In this document: in pieces, positions 55,060 to 64,000 of the stretch | Layout of the letters: each line of letters begins with the position of its first letter | Position numbering within the stretch: position 1 is the first letter of the stretch | DNA from: Piezodorus guildinii | Lineage: Eukaryota; Arthropoda; Insecta; Hemiptera; Pentatomidae | Length of the DNA stretch: 64,000 nt | Assembly (NCBI GenBank): GCA_023052935.1 | Contig: CM041292.1 | Coordinates: 202,825,799-202,889,798 of the forward strand | Direction: 5' to 3' | Translations under genes and position numbers: made by a program | Notes under the pieces: model-generated | Told to the model about the DNA's origin: nothing | The model's input: only the letters and a program-made list of their open reading frames with translations | Databases searched by the model: none

Positions 55060-55967
55060 ATAAGGACAAATATGAAAATAGGACCATATTATACAGATGG
55101 CTGAAAAACAGAAAATAGCGTTGGATGTTCTGTTGTAATCGAACCCAATATTGTTAAGTACAGACTTCCACACACTGCTTCACAGCAGAAAGTTACGCAA
55201 TTAGTTCAGCACTAAACAAAATCCTACAGGTTGAAGAGGAAGAATTCGTAATATTTACGGACTCTTTATCTTTCTTAATGGCTTTTACAAATATTCATTC
55301 CAATGATACTGTGATAAAGAAAGCCCAAGCCAATGCCTCGATGATAAAATGTATAAACAAAAGCGTGGTTCTTGTTTGGACACCATCGCATGCAGGGATA
55401 AAAGGCAACGAAAAAGCAGACCAAGCAGCCAAAGAAGCAGCATTATCCTGTACAGAAATCACCCCGATATTTACAAAATCTGATATATGCGCTTATCTAA
55501 GAAAAACAAGCGACAATGACATGGCCGAGCCTTGGGAAAATACAGAAGAGTCGAATAAGTTAAGAAGTATCAAATCTGATGTTCAACCGTGGAAGAGCGC
55601 CTACAGTGTCAACAGGCGAGAAGGTGTTGTCATGACTCGCTTAAGAATAGGGCACACCAGCGACTGACCCATGGATACCTTATAGAGAAAAGCACACCTC
55701 CGAGCTGTGAGAACTGCAACCAGCGACTGACCATCTGCCACATCTTTGAGGACTGCCCACTCTACCACAACTATTTTCAGACAGAAAATATTCAAAGAAA
55801 CCTCAAGAGGATACTAGGTGACAACACTACAACGATTAGAAAAACAATTGAGTTTTTAAAAACATTTGATTTGTTTAAAAAAATATAATGAAATTTTTAT
55901 GTAAATAGAAAAGGGCGCTAAAGACCCCAGATGTTTTGTGCCTATAAATAAAATAACCTAACCTATG
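55060..55967 (+). pseudogene. I-type LINE: RNase H, Cys motif and 3' end
   Basis: Plus strand: YTDG, SVGCSVVIEPNIVKYRLP (frameshifts), FVIFTDSLSFLMAF, VLVWTPSHAGIKGNEKADQA, then REGVVMTRLRIGHT, a frame change at ~55660, RLTHGYLIEKSTPPSCENCN and LTICHIFEDCPLYH to FLKTFDLFKKI (55888). The 3' UTR holds GATGTTTTGTGCC and ends near AATAACCTAACC, as I elements often do. The upstream 54775-55060 looks like decayed coding sequence of the same element. Confidence 0.87.
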
Positions 55968-55997
55968 TGATCGATAGCTCAAAAATAATATCAAACT

Positions 55998-56830
55998 TTT
56001 TTTTTTTTTTTTTTTTAAGCCCCATGGGAGTGGGGTTTGGAAATCGGAAATAAAGGAAAGAATATGGGATCTCTTTTTCTGCATTAAATGCATTATAAGA
56101 GGGGAGAGAGGATACAAACATTTTCGGTATATGGGAGTCACATATAGTGATGGGGCTCACTAGTCTTTCTGAGTCAGTTAGTCAAGTTATGGTTTCTCAG
56201 TCTAGTCTGAGGGTCCGTACAAAGTCTTGCCAGCGCTGTGGCCGTCCTGTCGGAGTCAGTGTGTTAAACAGTGGGTTCGTGAAGCACCGGAGGCTATCAA
56301 AGATTTGATATGTCTCCGGGAGATGAACTCTGTCACGGTCGGAAGTTCGAAGGTGTCGTGTATTTGGTCTGTCTTCGTCCTCTGTAGAGAAGTATGCCTT
56401 ACTATTCGTCTCAGTATTCCACTTTGAAACTGCTGAAGCTTTTTTGCTATGGTTGGTGATATATTAGTTAGCATCGGTGCTCCGTATAGGAGGGCCGGTC
56501 TAATTAATGATTTATAGATTAATATTTTCAGGCGGAGGGATAGGTTCGGCGATGTTAGTAAATGATTTAGTCGATAGGACTTGTACTAGCCGAGCTAATC
56601 TTTTTGAGGCAGTGATTAGACAATTTGAGGTGTCTGTCAAGGGTGATGCCTATTGGCCAGCTTGTTTTAGATTCCCGCTACCTCGTAGGTCTTCGGTAGA
56701 CGGCGCTTATTCTTCTGGAAAGAAAAAATAATACAGTCGGTTTTCTTGGGATTAACTGTAATATTTAATCTCTCCAGCTTTTTTGTTATCTCATTACAAG
56801 CCAACTCCGCCTGATGTAGAGCAATAATAA
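55998..56830 (-). pseudogene. LINE reverse transcriptase C-terminal part, Jockey/I-like
   Basis: The minus strand reads ACNEITKKLERLNITVNPKK then TDCIIFSFQKNKRR, breaks, then LKILIYKSLIRPALLYGAPM, TIAKKLQQFQSGILRRIVRH and FELPTVTEFISRRHIKSLIA. The A-tail is the T run at ~55998-56019. It faces the I-type copy at 55060-55967 tail to tail, with ~30 bases between. Clade uncertain. Confidence 0.75.
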
Positions 56831-56834
56831 TATA

Positions 56835-57305
56835 AAAACGAAAAAGAAATACATATAAACAAATTAATGGAACAAGAAAGAGCGAGAAAGTAGGAAGACT
56901 AAACGTGAAGTTCATCGCCTCTTTTACCGGAGACCCACGGAACCCGTTCTACATCTTATACTAGAAAGCTGGTGCAGTGGAGAGCCAACTGGCAGAAGAT
57001 ATCACTGCGCTTGCAGGCTTTTGTTAGTTAATGTATTCTGTTGACAAAACTGATTCGATTTAATTATATAGTCCATAATACACAGATACTTTATCCTTGC
57101 ACATTGTTTATCCAGTGCTTCTCATCCTTAGTAACATTGTATGTTTCGTACCATTTTAACTTACGTTTTTTAAATCTTTAAATTCCCCAATATTTGGCAG
57201 ATTCATGAATTTAAAGCAATTAATTCTTATTCAGGTAGTAAATTAAGTTAGTTGACTGTAAAAAATGAAATGATCATTGACACATCTTATTTAATTAAAT
57301 GTGGA
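56835..57305. other. No feature identified
   Basis: 56905-57000 is less AT-rich without recognisable motifs; the rest is AT-rich. Confidence 0.3.
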
Positions 57306-57309
57306 TGAT

Positions 57310-57710
57310 TGGTTGGTTGGTTTTTAAAATTTTAATGGCACAAAACATCGCGGTCATCAGTGCCAGATATATTCATTTTATAGAAGATTAAGTTAAGATA
57401 AATAGTATAAGTTAAAATATTAAAAGAGATATTCATTAAAAGATATAATGATATATGTATAATTCTACTTGAGATAAATGAATGTTAGATCATATTCAAG
57501 AGAAAAGAATAAATAAATAATTAAAAAAAAATAATAATAAAAAATAATAATAATAAATAAAGATAAAAAACAAGTAGATAAAATAGATAATAATAAAAAT
57601 AAATAAGTAATAGTAATACATTAATATTTAATTGAAAAATAAAGTAATAAATATAATAATTAGAAAAGTAATTACAAAAATAAGTAAAATAAAATATAAT
57701 AGAAGAAAAA

Positions 57711-57753
<43 letters not shown>

Positions 57754-58020
57754 ATTTAAGTCCAAAGAAAACAAGAGTAGTTCAAATAAGCTTGTAAAAA
57801 TCCATTTGAGAGAAGAGACACATTAATTCATCAATCCTTTTTCCATTGTATCCCAAAGCATCTGCGACGTTGCTTGGTATTCTATTTTTGTTCAGCTGCC
57901 TGATGTAGAACGAACATTCTTCAAAAATATGAGCTATGGTCAAGGTTTCCCTACAATGCTTGCATCTTGGGGGCAATTCTTTTGATATTATGTGCCCATG
58001 CGTTAGCCGTGTGTGTGTAA
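57310..58020 (-). pseudogene. I-type LINE 3' end with (AACC)n tail
   Basis: The minus strand reads FTHTRLTHGHIISKELPPRC, KHCRETLTIAHIFEECSFYI and SQMDFYKLI, the C-terminal Cys motif of the I group. The long AT-rich UTR, with a TA run at 57718-57748, ends in GGCACTGATGACCGCGATGT and TTTTGTGCCATTAAAA, then (AACC)n at ~57311-57326. GATGTTTTGTGCC also ends the 55060 copy. Confidence 0.8.
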
Positions 58021-58346
58021 ATGTGGATGAGACTACACATATAAATCCATGAGTGATAATAATTTTCTTAATTTCCTTTATCTATCACTGTAGTTTGTAT
58101 TAGCTACTTATGCAATATTTAAGATGAGTAGATGTGGTGGATTGAAAAATAAAAACATTAAAATATATCAATCAGTTTCACTGGATGAAACTAAGAAAAA
58201 TCTTTACTGATTTATATGCTTGTGTATAAACGTTCTTATATATTTTAAATAAATTTAATATGATGGGTTATAAATTTAATGTGATTAGAGCCTTCTATAC
58301 CCAACATTGCGGGTTCAAAGCTGGTAAATGGCCCTATGATTTTTTT

Positions 58347-58983
58347 AGATCAGGAAGATGGTTGGGGGTGAGGTCATAAATTAAAAACGCACATTTAAAA
58401 CAAGTGATATTTTAATTATGTGCCGACGTTTCGGCCTAAAATGTGGGCCTTCATCAGGGTTGACTCTGAGACGGTGTCTAAAGAAGTGTAGACTTAAATT
58501 AAAGTGTAAAATTAAATTATAGGTGGAATAGTCAGGATTCAGTCATTTTTTGAAATTTTTTACTTTGCCAACGTTTCGCTTCAAGCTTGTGAGCCATCAT
58601 CAGGGCATTACTGAGCCATGTCCAAGCATAAACTCCTAAAGCATAAAAATAGAGTTTTTGCTTGGACATGGCTCAGTAATGTCCTGATGATGGCTCACAA
58701 GCTTGTGCCGAAACGTTGGAAAAATTAAAAAAATTCAAAAAATGACTGATTCCTGATTATTCCGCCTATAATAGTTTCTACAGTCGACTATACATCCTCA
58801 ATGTAAAAATAAATTTATCGTGACTTCTTTAGACACCGTCTCAGAGTCAACCCTCATTGTAGGCCGAAACGTTGGCACATAATTAAAATAGCACTTGTTT
58901 TAAATGTGTGTTTCTAATTTATGACCGCACCCCCAACCATCTTCCTAAACTAATTTCTCAACGGTCAACAAAAACTCCATCAT
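58347..58983. mobile_element. Nested double foldback with hammerhead-like cores
   Basis: A 12-bp duplication TATGATTTTTTT flanks it (58335-58346, 58984-58995). Outer arms (58350-58490 and ~58815-58945) are inverse copies with GGTTGGGGGTG and ACACCGTCTCAGAGTCAA. Inside, a second foldback (~58515-58775) has arms around GACATGGCTCAGTAATG with axis near 58645. Cores: 58426-58457 (minus), 58571-58602 (minus), 58683-58715 (plus); a fourth (58850-58872, plus) has lost its CTGATGA half. The right end CTCAACGGTCAACAAAAACT is as in 36466-36994. Confidence 0.87.
58683..58715 (+). ncRNA. Hammerhead-like core, inner foldback
   Basis: CTGATGATGGC, ACAAGCTTGT, GCCGAAACGTTGG: a GGC/GCC helix extended by the self-complementary ACAAGCTTGT. 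The minus-strand partner at 58571-58602 differs near the GAAACG side. Confidence 0.4.
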
Positions 58984-59105
58984 TATGATTTTTTTTTAAT
59001 GTGAGTAAAAATCCTTAGTTGTGCATTCCTTCGGAAGGTGCGTAAAAAGGTGGTCCCGATTCTGTGCGATGTCTGGTACTCTTTAAAGATCCCTCTATAA
59101 AACCT

Positions 59106-59279
59106 AAACATCCATATTCTAGATGTTAGATTTAGATTTTTAGTTAGCTACACCGTATCACGTATATTTCATACGAAATCCCACTACCGAAGCTCAGTAA
59201 TCTTGAAATGGTCTAGTAGATGAAATGGAAATGAACGAAAAGAACCAACCTCTAGAAGTTTACCTCAATATGAAAAAAA
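59106..59279. other. No feature identified
   Basis: Short AT-rich gap between SINE and LINE fragment. Confidence 0.25.
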
Positions 59280-59535
59280 ATAATTGTTTTTGGTTAATAT
59301 ATTTTTATTGAAATTTACAACTTTAAAAAAATACAACAAGTAAATATGCTGAAATGATATCTCAAATGAAATAAACATGAAGAGAAACTGCCCATTGGCA
59401 GCACTCATTAGTAGTGAGTCTCAAGGTCATCTCCTTTTCAGACGCCTCGGAGGATTATCAGGAATTGAAGAGGAAGCAAGGATTGAAACTAATGGATTAG
59501 AGTGGGAGTGGAGTTTTTCATGGAAGGTGTGAAGC
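59280..59535 (-). pseudogene. Jockey-like LINE 3' end fragment
   Basis: A-rich tail near 59285-59340, UTR block TGCTGCCAATGGGCAG and terminal coding GAGGCGTCTGAAAAGGAGAT on the minus strand. Same family as 9890-10265. Confidence 0.75.
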
Positions 59536-59587
59536 TGGTACGGGCAAAAAATTTAATAACTAAAATTTAATGCTAAACTCGGCAGAC

Positions 59588-59745
59588 GGCCCAAGGATTT
59601 TTTATAGAGTGAAAAAATCCTTGATTTTTGGATTTTGTCTTCCATCCAAGATCGTTATCGTCATTAAACCTGGAGAGGCAAAATTTAGGATTCACGCTGT
59701 ACCATCGTCCGATTGGTCGTAATAGCATAAAAGTGAAGTCAAAGA
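59588..59745 (+). mobile_element. SINE-1, diverged headless copy
   Basis: Blocks CCTGGAGAGGCAAAATTTAG and CCATCGTCCGATTGG are recognisable. It ends where the next repeat starts. Confidence 0.65.
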
Positions 59746-59747
59746 GA

Positions 59748-59862
59748 GAGAAGAGAAATGCTTTATTTTATCAAAATTACAATAAAACAAAACAGTGCTG
59801 CCCAACTGTATTGGGTTGCTATCATACACAGCGTACTTATCAATCTTGATGACATGTGATAT
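59748..59862 (-). repeat. Dispersed repeat 'GGGCAGCAC', copy 2
   Basis: Inverse of 41352-41490, with the same AATAAAGCATTTCTCTTC end adjoining the SINE. Only the last ~115 bases are present. Confidence 0.7.
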
Positions 59863-59987
59863 TGACCTGAAAAATTATAAATTTACAATACAATTACTTT
59901 CTTTATCAACAGATTTCTATGTTATATCTTATAATGTTCAATATAGTCAACACCACATAACATAAACAAACAAACCACGAAAAGAAA

Positions 59988-59988
<1 letters not shown>

Positions 59989-60040
<52 letters not shown>
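59989..60040. repeat. TA microsatellite
   Basis: About 25 TA dinucleotides. Comparable runs are at 50556-50625 and 57718-57748. Confidence 0.95.
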
Positions 60041-60041
<1 letters not shown>

Positions 60042-60059
60042 CTGTTTTGTTTTTCTCTC

Positions 60060-60300
60060 TTCAAATATTTCCATTCACACCTTTAAAAAGCTATCTGACA
60101 ATAAACAAATGTGCTATATAAAAAGTAAGATATAATAGGGCATGGGGAAAGAAAGTGCCCAGCAGCATCCCATCCTAGGCTTTAATTTAGTAGAGGAGGT
60201 CTCTCATCCAGCTTCTTTTCAGTTTTCTGATAGGCAGTTCAGCTATTGACAGGTTATTGATAAGTCTATTGTCGTGTCCGTGCAGTTAACTATAATATAG
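60060..60300. repeat. Unclassified dispersed repeat, copy 2
   Basis: Same block order as 9600-9860 (TTCACACCTTTA, AAAGTGCCCAGCAGCATCCC, CTCATCCAGCTTCTTTTCAG, GTGTCCGTGCAG). Class unknown. Confidence 0.55.
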
Positions 60301-60317
60301 AGTTCGTATTTGTTCGT

Positions 60318-60709
60318 CAATTGAGACGTTGATTTCCAAAAAGTACTAAAGGATATTTTTTACAAAATTGATTTTTTTACATATTTGTATTCTCATCAAT
60401 TAGTTATATCTAAATCTCCAATTTGATTATATCTAATGAACACCCAAGCCCTTTATAAACACAATTTAGAAATATAATTATTATTATTGGAAATAATTAC
60501 ACATTTAATTTCGTTCCAAATAATACCAAAACATCTCATTTCATATCTTTAATATGATGTTATTAATATACTAAAAAAACAGTTCTGGATTTTAACGAGA
60601 AAAGAATCAAATTAGCTAATTTAATAATATAATAATTAGTGATTTTCGCGCCTCCTGTAAAATTTTCTAGAATGGATATAGAACCTTTTGGAAATCAACG
60701 TCTCAATTG
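60318..60709. mobile_element. MITE with 24-bp terminal inverted repeats
   Basis: CAATTGAGACGTTGATTTCC and AAAA follow at the left (60318-60341); the exact inverse ends at 60709. Similarity continues a little inside (GT.CT). The interior is AT-rich and non-coding, 392 bp overall. No clear target duplication, so superfamily unassigned. Confidence 0.75.
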
Positions 60710-61540
60710 TTGGCTGTTGTAAGACCGTATGTAGGGTGCTGTTAACGTACCAAACAGTCTTAAAAATTTTAATAGTTTTTGTTAGTAAGTTTTTTTTGCT
60801 GAGCCATAAATCTGGTAAGGTATAATATATATTTGTTAGCTCAAAATGTTTTTAATATGTTTACCTCGTTTAATAAGTTTTAGAAAGAAAAATAATCTCA
60901 AGATATTTTATTATATGACAATTAATTATTAAAATAGTCCAGGATTTTTATGTTTCTTGATGTATAAGTGTTTAATTTCTCTTGTTATGTACTTGTTTAA
61001 AAACGTGATGGTATTAATTTCAAACACACACAACATAGCTTTGACTCCTGTGTAAAATGTCATTCTTTCTCACGTTAACTTCATTAGAATTCCCAATGTA
61101 GTGGGTTATCCTACAGGTTGGAAAGTTGAGATTCATGAGACCGTTAAAAGTAAATTTTGTCCCACCCAAGCTGGATTCAAAACGATGTCGTTTGAGTCGA
61201 GATTTCTCGAGTTATGGCCAGGATACACACCGGCCCTATCTTATCATGTGACTTAAACCCACCGATTTGCACCTGAACGTTGATCACACCCTGTTTGCTT
61301 GTGAGGTCATTAAGTATGCATTGTGAAATGGCAACGTAAGTAACCGACGCCTTAACATTCTCGTTCGACCTCTGTATCCATAAAATTAACTGGCCTTCAT
61401 TGGACTTGAAAGTAAATGGGTTTGAAAGCGGTCGAACGGGGATTCTAGTCCATTACCCCTCCTTATAGCATTACAGGGAAAGATCGGGAAAAAATTAATA
61501 TTCGTACGGCTTTTTTTTTTTTTTTTTTAATGTCTTTATC
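60710..61540. other. No gene established; composition shift at 61080-61450
   Basis: 61080-61450 is much less AT-rich than its surroundings. A ~60-codon plus-strand frame (61056-61250) is open but lacks a start, known motifs and clear splice signals, so I do not call an exon. It could be a decayed repeat. Confidence 0.3.
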
Positions 61541-61544
61541 CAAT

Positions 61545-61660
61545 ATCATGTAGATTTTATTTTGATAGAAATAGTCTAACATGGCTTAAATGCCGATAAT
61601 TCATATTTTCTTCCTTTAATTTTGTACATTCCAAAAGAATTAGTGATGAATAGGGAATAA
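61545..61660 (-). mobile_element. HINE-like repeat, internal fragment
   Basis: ATCATGTAGATTTTATTTTG, then CTTAAATGCCGATAATT and TTCTTCCTTTAATTTTG match the family interior. Both ends missing. Confidence 0.65.
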
Positions 61661-61689
61661 AAGTATTACTGATTAACAATTTAATGTAG

Positions 61690-62275
61690 TTATATTATTT
61701 AATCTAAATTATCGAGACATTCCGGGCAATGAAAAAGCTGACCCAACAGCCAACACGGCTAGAATAGGAGAAGAGAGTGGTATTGTTCAAATTAATGAAG
61801 TAACCGTAGAAGATTGGGCGTTCCATTCCAAAAAAGGTTTGCCAGGATTGGACGGAGAAGTGGAAAAGAGGGCAGACAAGGTTAGGAACAGTGAAATCTG
61901 ATTGCAGTAAATGGGAAACTAGCTCCAGGAAGTCTAGGAGGGAAGGAATCAATCATACTGTGCAGATTGAGAATTGGTCATTGCCAATTTACCCATGGGT
62001 ACCTCCTAAAACGGTTAGAAGCACCGACTTGCACAAAATGTGACAACGTCATACAGTGTGTGAACCATTTGTTAATAGAATGCAAAATATACAATAACTT
62101 AAACAAATATTGGATAGCCACTCAGACTTAACCAAATACTCAGCTACGAAGAAAAACATATATCCACACTGTTAGAATATTTAAAGATTGTAGGGTACTA
62201 CAACAGGGTATAATTTAATATGATGACGCCAATAAATCGGTAAAGTAGAGACGGATGAGAAAAAAAAAAAAAGAT
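61690..62275 (+). pseudogene. I-type LINE 3' end, second copy
   Basis: The plus strand reads RDIPGNEKADPTANTARIGE, ESGIVQINEVTVEDWAFHSK, then with frameshifts LRIGHCQFTHGYLLKRLEAP, CTKCDN and HLLIEC, followed by the UTR GGGTACTACAACAGGGTATA and an A run near 62261-62273. Same family as 10722-11640 in opposite orientation. Confidence 0.83.
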
Positions 62276-62299
62276 CATGTTTCCAACGAAAATAAATAC

Positions 62300-62377
62300 A
62301 AGTTTTATTAAAACCAACTTAAAATATTTTTCAAATTGAATTATATTCAATAGTATTTTGGATTTTAACAGTCGAGG
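62300..62377 (-). mobile_element. HINE-like repeat, diverged 5' tip
   Basis: TTTGGATTTTAACAGTCGAG and GTAAT match the region just inside the family's 5' end; the tip itself is replaced by TTG repeats. Confidence 0.5.
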
Positions 62378-62704
62378 TAATTTGTTGTTGTTGTGTGTAA
62401 AACCCAGGAGTCATAAATGCCTATAGTTCTCATTAATTAAAAATAAAAAATAGAAATTAAAAGGCTAAGCTTATAATAATAGTAATAATAATGAGATAAA
62501 AATAAAATAAAATTATAATACTGTATATTATTATTATTATTAAATATTAGGTGACTCCTAAGAAACCTGAACAGCGTCGAAATATTATAGTCATTATCGG
62601 AGAGTATGAAGGATATATTAGGTCGGAGTCCTACATCGATCTTTTAAGGCACTCAGTGAGCCTGGAACGATGGTGATTGAGTTTGTTGGAACTGACACAG
62701 CGAG

Positions 62705-62741
62705 TCGAGGTAAGTGAAAGTCGTGTGTTGCCCGCACCAGA
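62705..62741 (-). mobile_element. HINE-like repeat, 5' tip only
   Basis: GTCGAGGTAAGTGAAAGTCG then TGTGTTGCCCGCACCAGA. Only ~37 bases, attached to unrelated GC-balanced sequence (62560-62704). Confidence 0.65.
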
Positions 62742-63590
62742 TTTTTTATATTTCATTACTTGATACTTTGTCGATTTTCGGTTCTTATTAATTAAGAAAA
62801 CCATATGCTCAGGTAGTTCTTAAAAAACTGTAGATATGAGAAATATTTTTTCCAAATAGTATTGGTTTTCAGATTCCATATAACCTATTCTTCAATCACG
62901 TAATCTAATGCCTACGTGATCCCTGAGTGTTCATGACAAACTAAGAAAGGCTGGGATCAGCTTTGGAGCGTTGTGCAAGGCCTCTCCCTTTCGACCTTTC
63001 TGTTCCGCTGAGAGCACGATAGCACTAATTCCTTATGGCTTAGAGCGACAATGACTGTCCGAGAACAGCGAAGGTGAATCGGAAGTGATCCAATTACAGA
63101 AAATGAGTCGGCCATTCCAGCTAATGAACGTCCATCTGTCCGAAATGGCAACTGGAACCGCTCATTACCGTCACTAGATCATACTTAGGGTCCGAAGAAA
63201 TTGATTTTAAGTATAATAATATATTCATTTATTAGTATAATAAATAAATGGAAATTGATACAAAGCTGGGAGGTCCAGTGGGTAGGGTGTCACATTCCCA
63301 ACACTTCAGAGCATCAAAGTTGAGATCCATTCAACTGTACTTAGAAAAACAATATTAGAACATGAAGGCATGACTTGCTATTGTATATTTAGTTTCCTCA
63401 CTAGGAAAAGTTACGGATTCCTGTTTATTAGTATCAATATAAACTGTTTTAGAATACTTTCAAAGATGTTATTAAATCGGAGATCATCATCGTGTGAATG
63501 ACTTCAAAACCATGTTAATCTTACCCGATTAATTGAAAGTTTCTTTATGTATATGTACTTTATAAAAAGTATATAGAAGAAATTAAAATA
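62742..63590. other. No gene identified; possible tRNA-like remnant
   Basis: 62930-63180 is less AT-rich, with a 64-codon minus-strand frame lacking known motifs. At ~63268-63345, GTGGGTAGGGTGTCACATTC and GTTGAGATCCATTC loosely resemble A and B boxes; too weak to call. Confidence 0.3.
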
Positions 63591-63890
63591 AAATCAACTT
63601 TATTTACATATTTACAAATGATTTCGTAATATATAATATATATAATAATAATATGACAGTAATAAAATATGGGAACATAAATATAATTAAATGTAAAATG
63701 ATAATAAGATGACAGTTATGAAGTATGGAAATAAGGTGACAGTTATAAAGTATGGAAAAAACAAAATTAAGATGATAGTTATAAAGTATAGAAGTAAAAA
63801 TAATTGAGATGATAATATTGTAATGAGAATATATAAAGAGAGACTAAGCTAATGAAAAAATGACAGAGGAAAATATGTGAACAATTAAAA
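63590..63890 (-). repeat. AT-rich tandem segment shared with foldback loop at 36590
   Basis: GATGACAGTTATGAAGTATG-type units and AGAGAGACTAAGCTAATG are the inverse of the loop of the 36466-36994 foldback, so this is probably the interior of another copy whose arms lie beyond or have decayed. Confidence 0.65.
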
Positions 63891-64000
63891 TCTAAAACAA
63901 AACAATTAAAATATTTTATGTGTGTAGCGTTTGAGAGAAAATTTATTGTAATTACCGATTTCATTTATAACGGATTTTCGGAGATTGCAGTTTTACAGAA

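Larger units (their letters stand above)
58285..59105 (+). mobile_element. SINE-1 copy split by a foldback insertion
   Basis: 58285-58346 carries the head (B-box-like GCGGGTTCAAAGC and CCTATGATTTTTT) and 58996-59105 the body from GTGAGTAAAAATCCTTAG. The break falls in the block reading CCTAGGATTTTTTAATGG in other copies, with TATGATTTTTTT on both sides of the insert. Confidence 0.78.

Noticed and set aside
63265..63345. tRNA-like or SINE head
   Set aside because: Boxes too degenerate and no body shared with other copies.

Overview
This window is AT-rich eukaryotic genomic DNA, almost certainly from an arthropod and probably an insect. The evidence is a terminal exon of a Yellow/major-royal-jelly (MRJP) family gene, plus Jockey, I, RTE, CR1/L2-type non-LTR retrotransposons, mariner and Tc1 transposons, Helitrons and tRNA-derived SINEs. 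There are no bacterial operons, no CRISPR array and no convincing stand-alone tRNA or rRNA gene. I can support one host gene; nearly everything else recognisable is mobile or repetitive DNA, much of it nested.

Layout. 1-9.6 kb: copies of a ~0.9 kb non-autonomous element (called HINE-like here; 12-bp inverted repeats, internal CA microsatellite, terminal hairpin) surround a full-length 4.76 kb Jockey-type retrotransposon with target-site duplications. The third copy carries two nested foldback insertions. 9.6-17.5 kb: 3' ends of Jockey-like, I-type and RTE elements, a 48-bp minisatellite between RTE fragments, a decayed mariner and a Helitron terminus. 17.5-19.2 kb: head-to-tail array of ~310/335-bp units closed by one inverted unit. 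19.2-30 kb: retroposons, another HINE-like copy, a complete but inactivated Tc1-type transposon, RNase H-bearing and Jockey-like fragments, and a deleted mariner with both ends. 30.2-31.8 kb and 41.6-42.9 kb: two chimeric Helitrons carrying the same RTE fragment. 33.6-34.7 kb: the host gene, minus strand. 35-49 kb: mariners, foldbacks, SINEs, RTE, HINE-like copies. 49.5-51.3 kb: a ~690-bp tandem duplication. 52.9-64 kb: LINE 3' ends, a foldback nested in a foldback inside a SINE, and two further terminal-inverted-repeat elements.

Two signals stand out. First, the MRJP-family exon ends in an in-frame TAG followed at once by CAA TTA, the classic leaky-stop context. The same frame then continues 47 codons encoding a hydrophobic segment and basic tail. 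Readthrough would turn a protein with a Pro/Thr/Ser stalk into a membrane-anchored form. Second, seven or so loci share a short structured core resembling the hammerhead ribozyme core (CTGATGA, a stem whose pairs change together between loci, GAAACG). These lie in foldback or tandem elements with 12-16 bp target duplications, an architecture that fits Penelope-like elements.

The transposable elements form no pathway with the host gene. Their relationships are historical: insertions within insertions, deletion derivatives, and capture of one element by another. All classification is by eye from motifs; no database search was possible.
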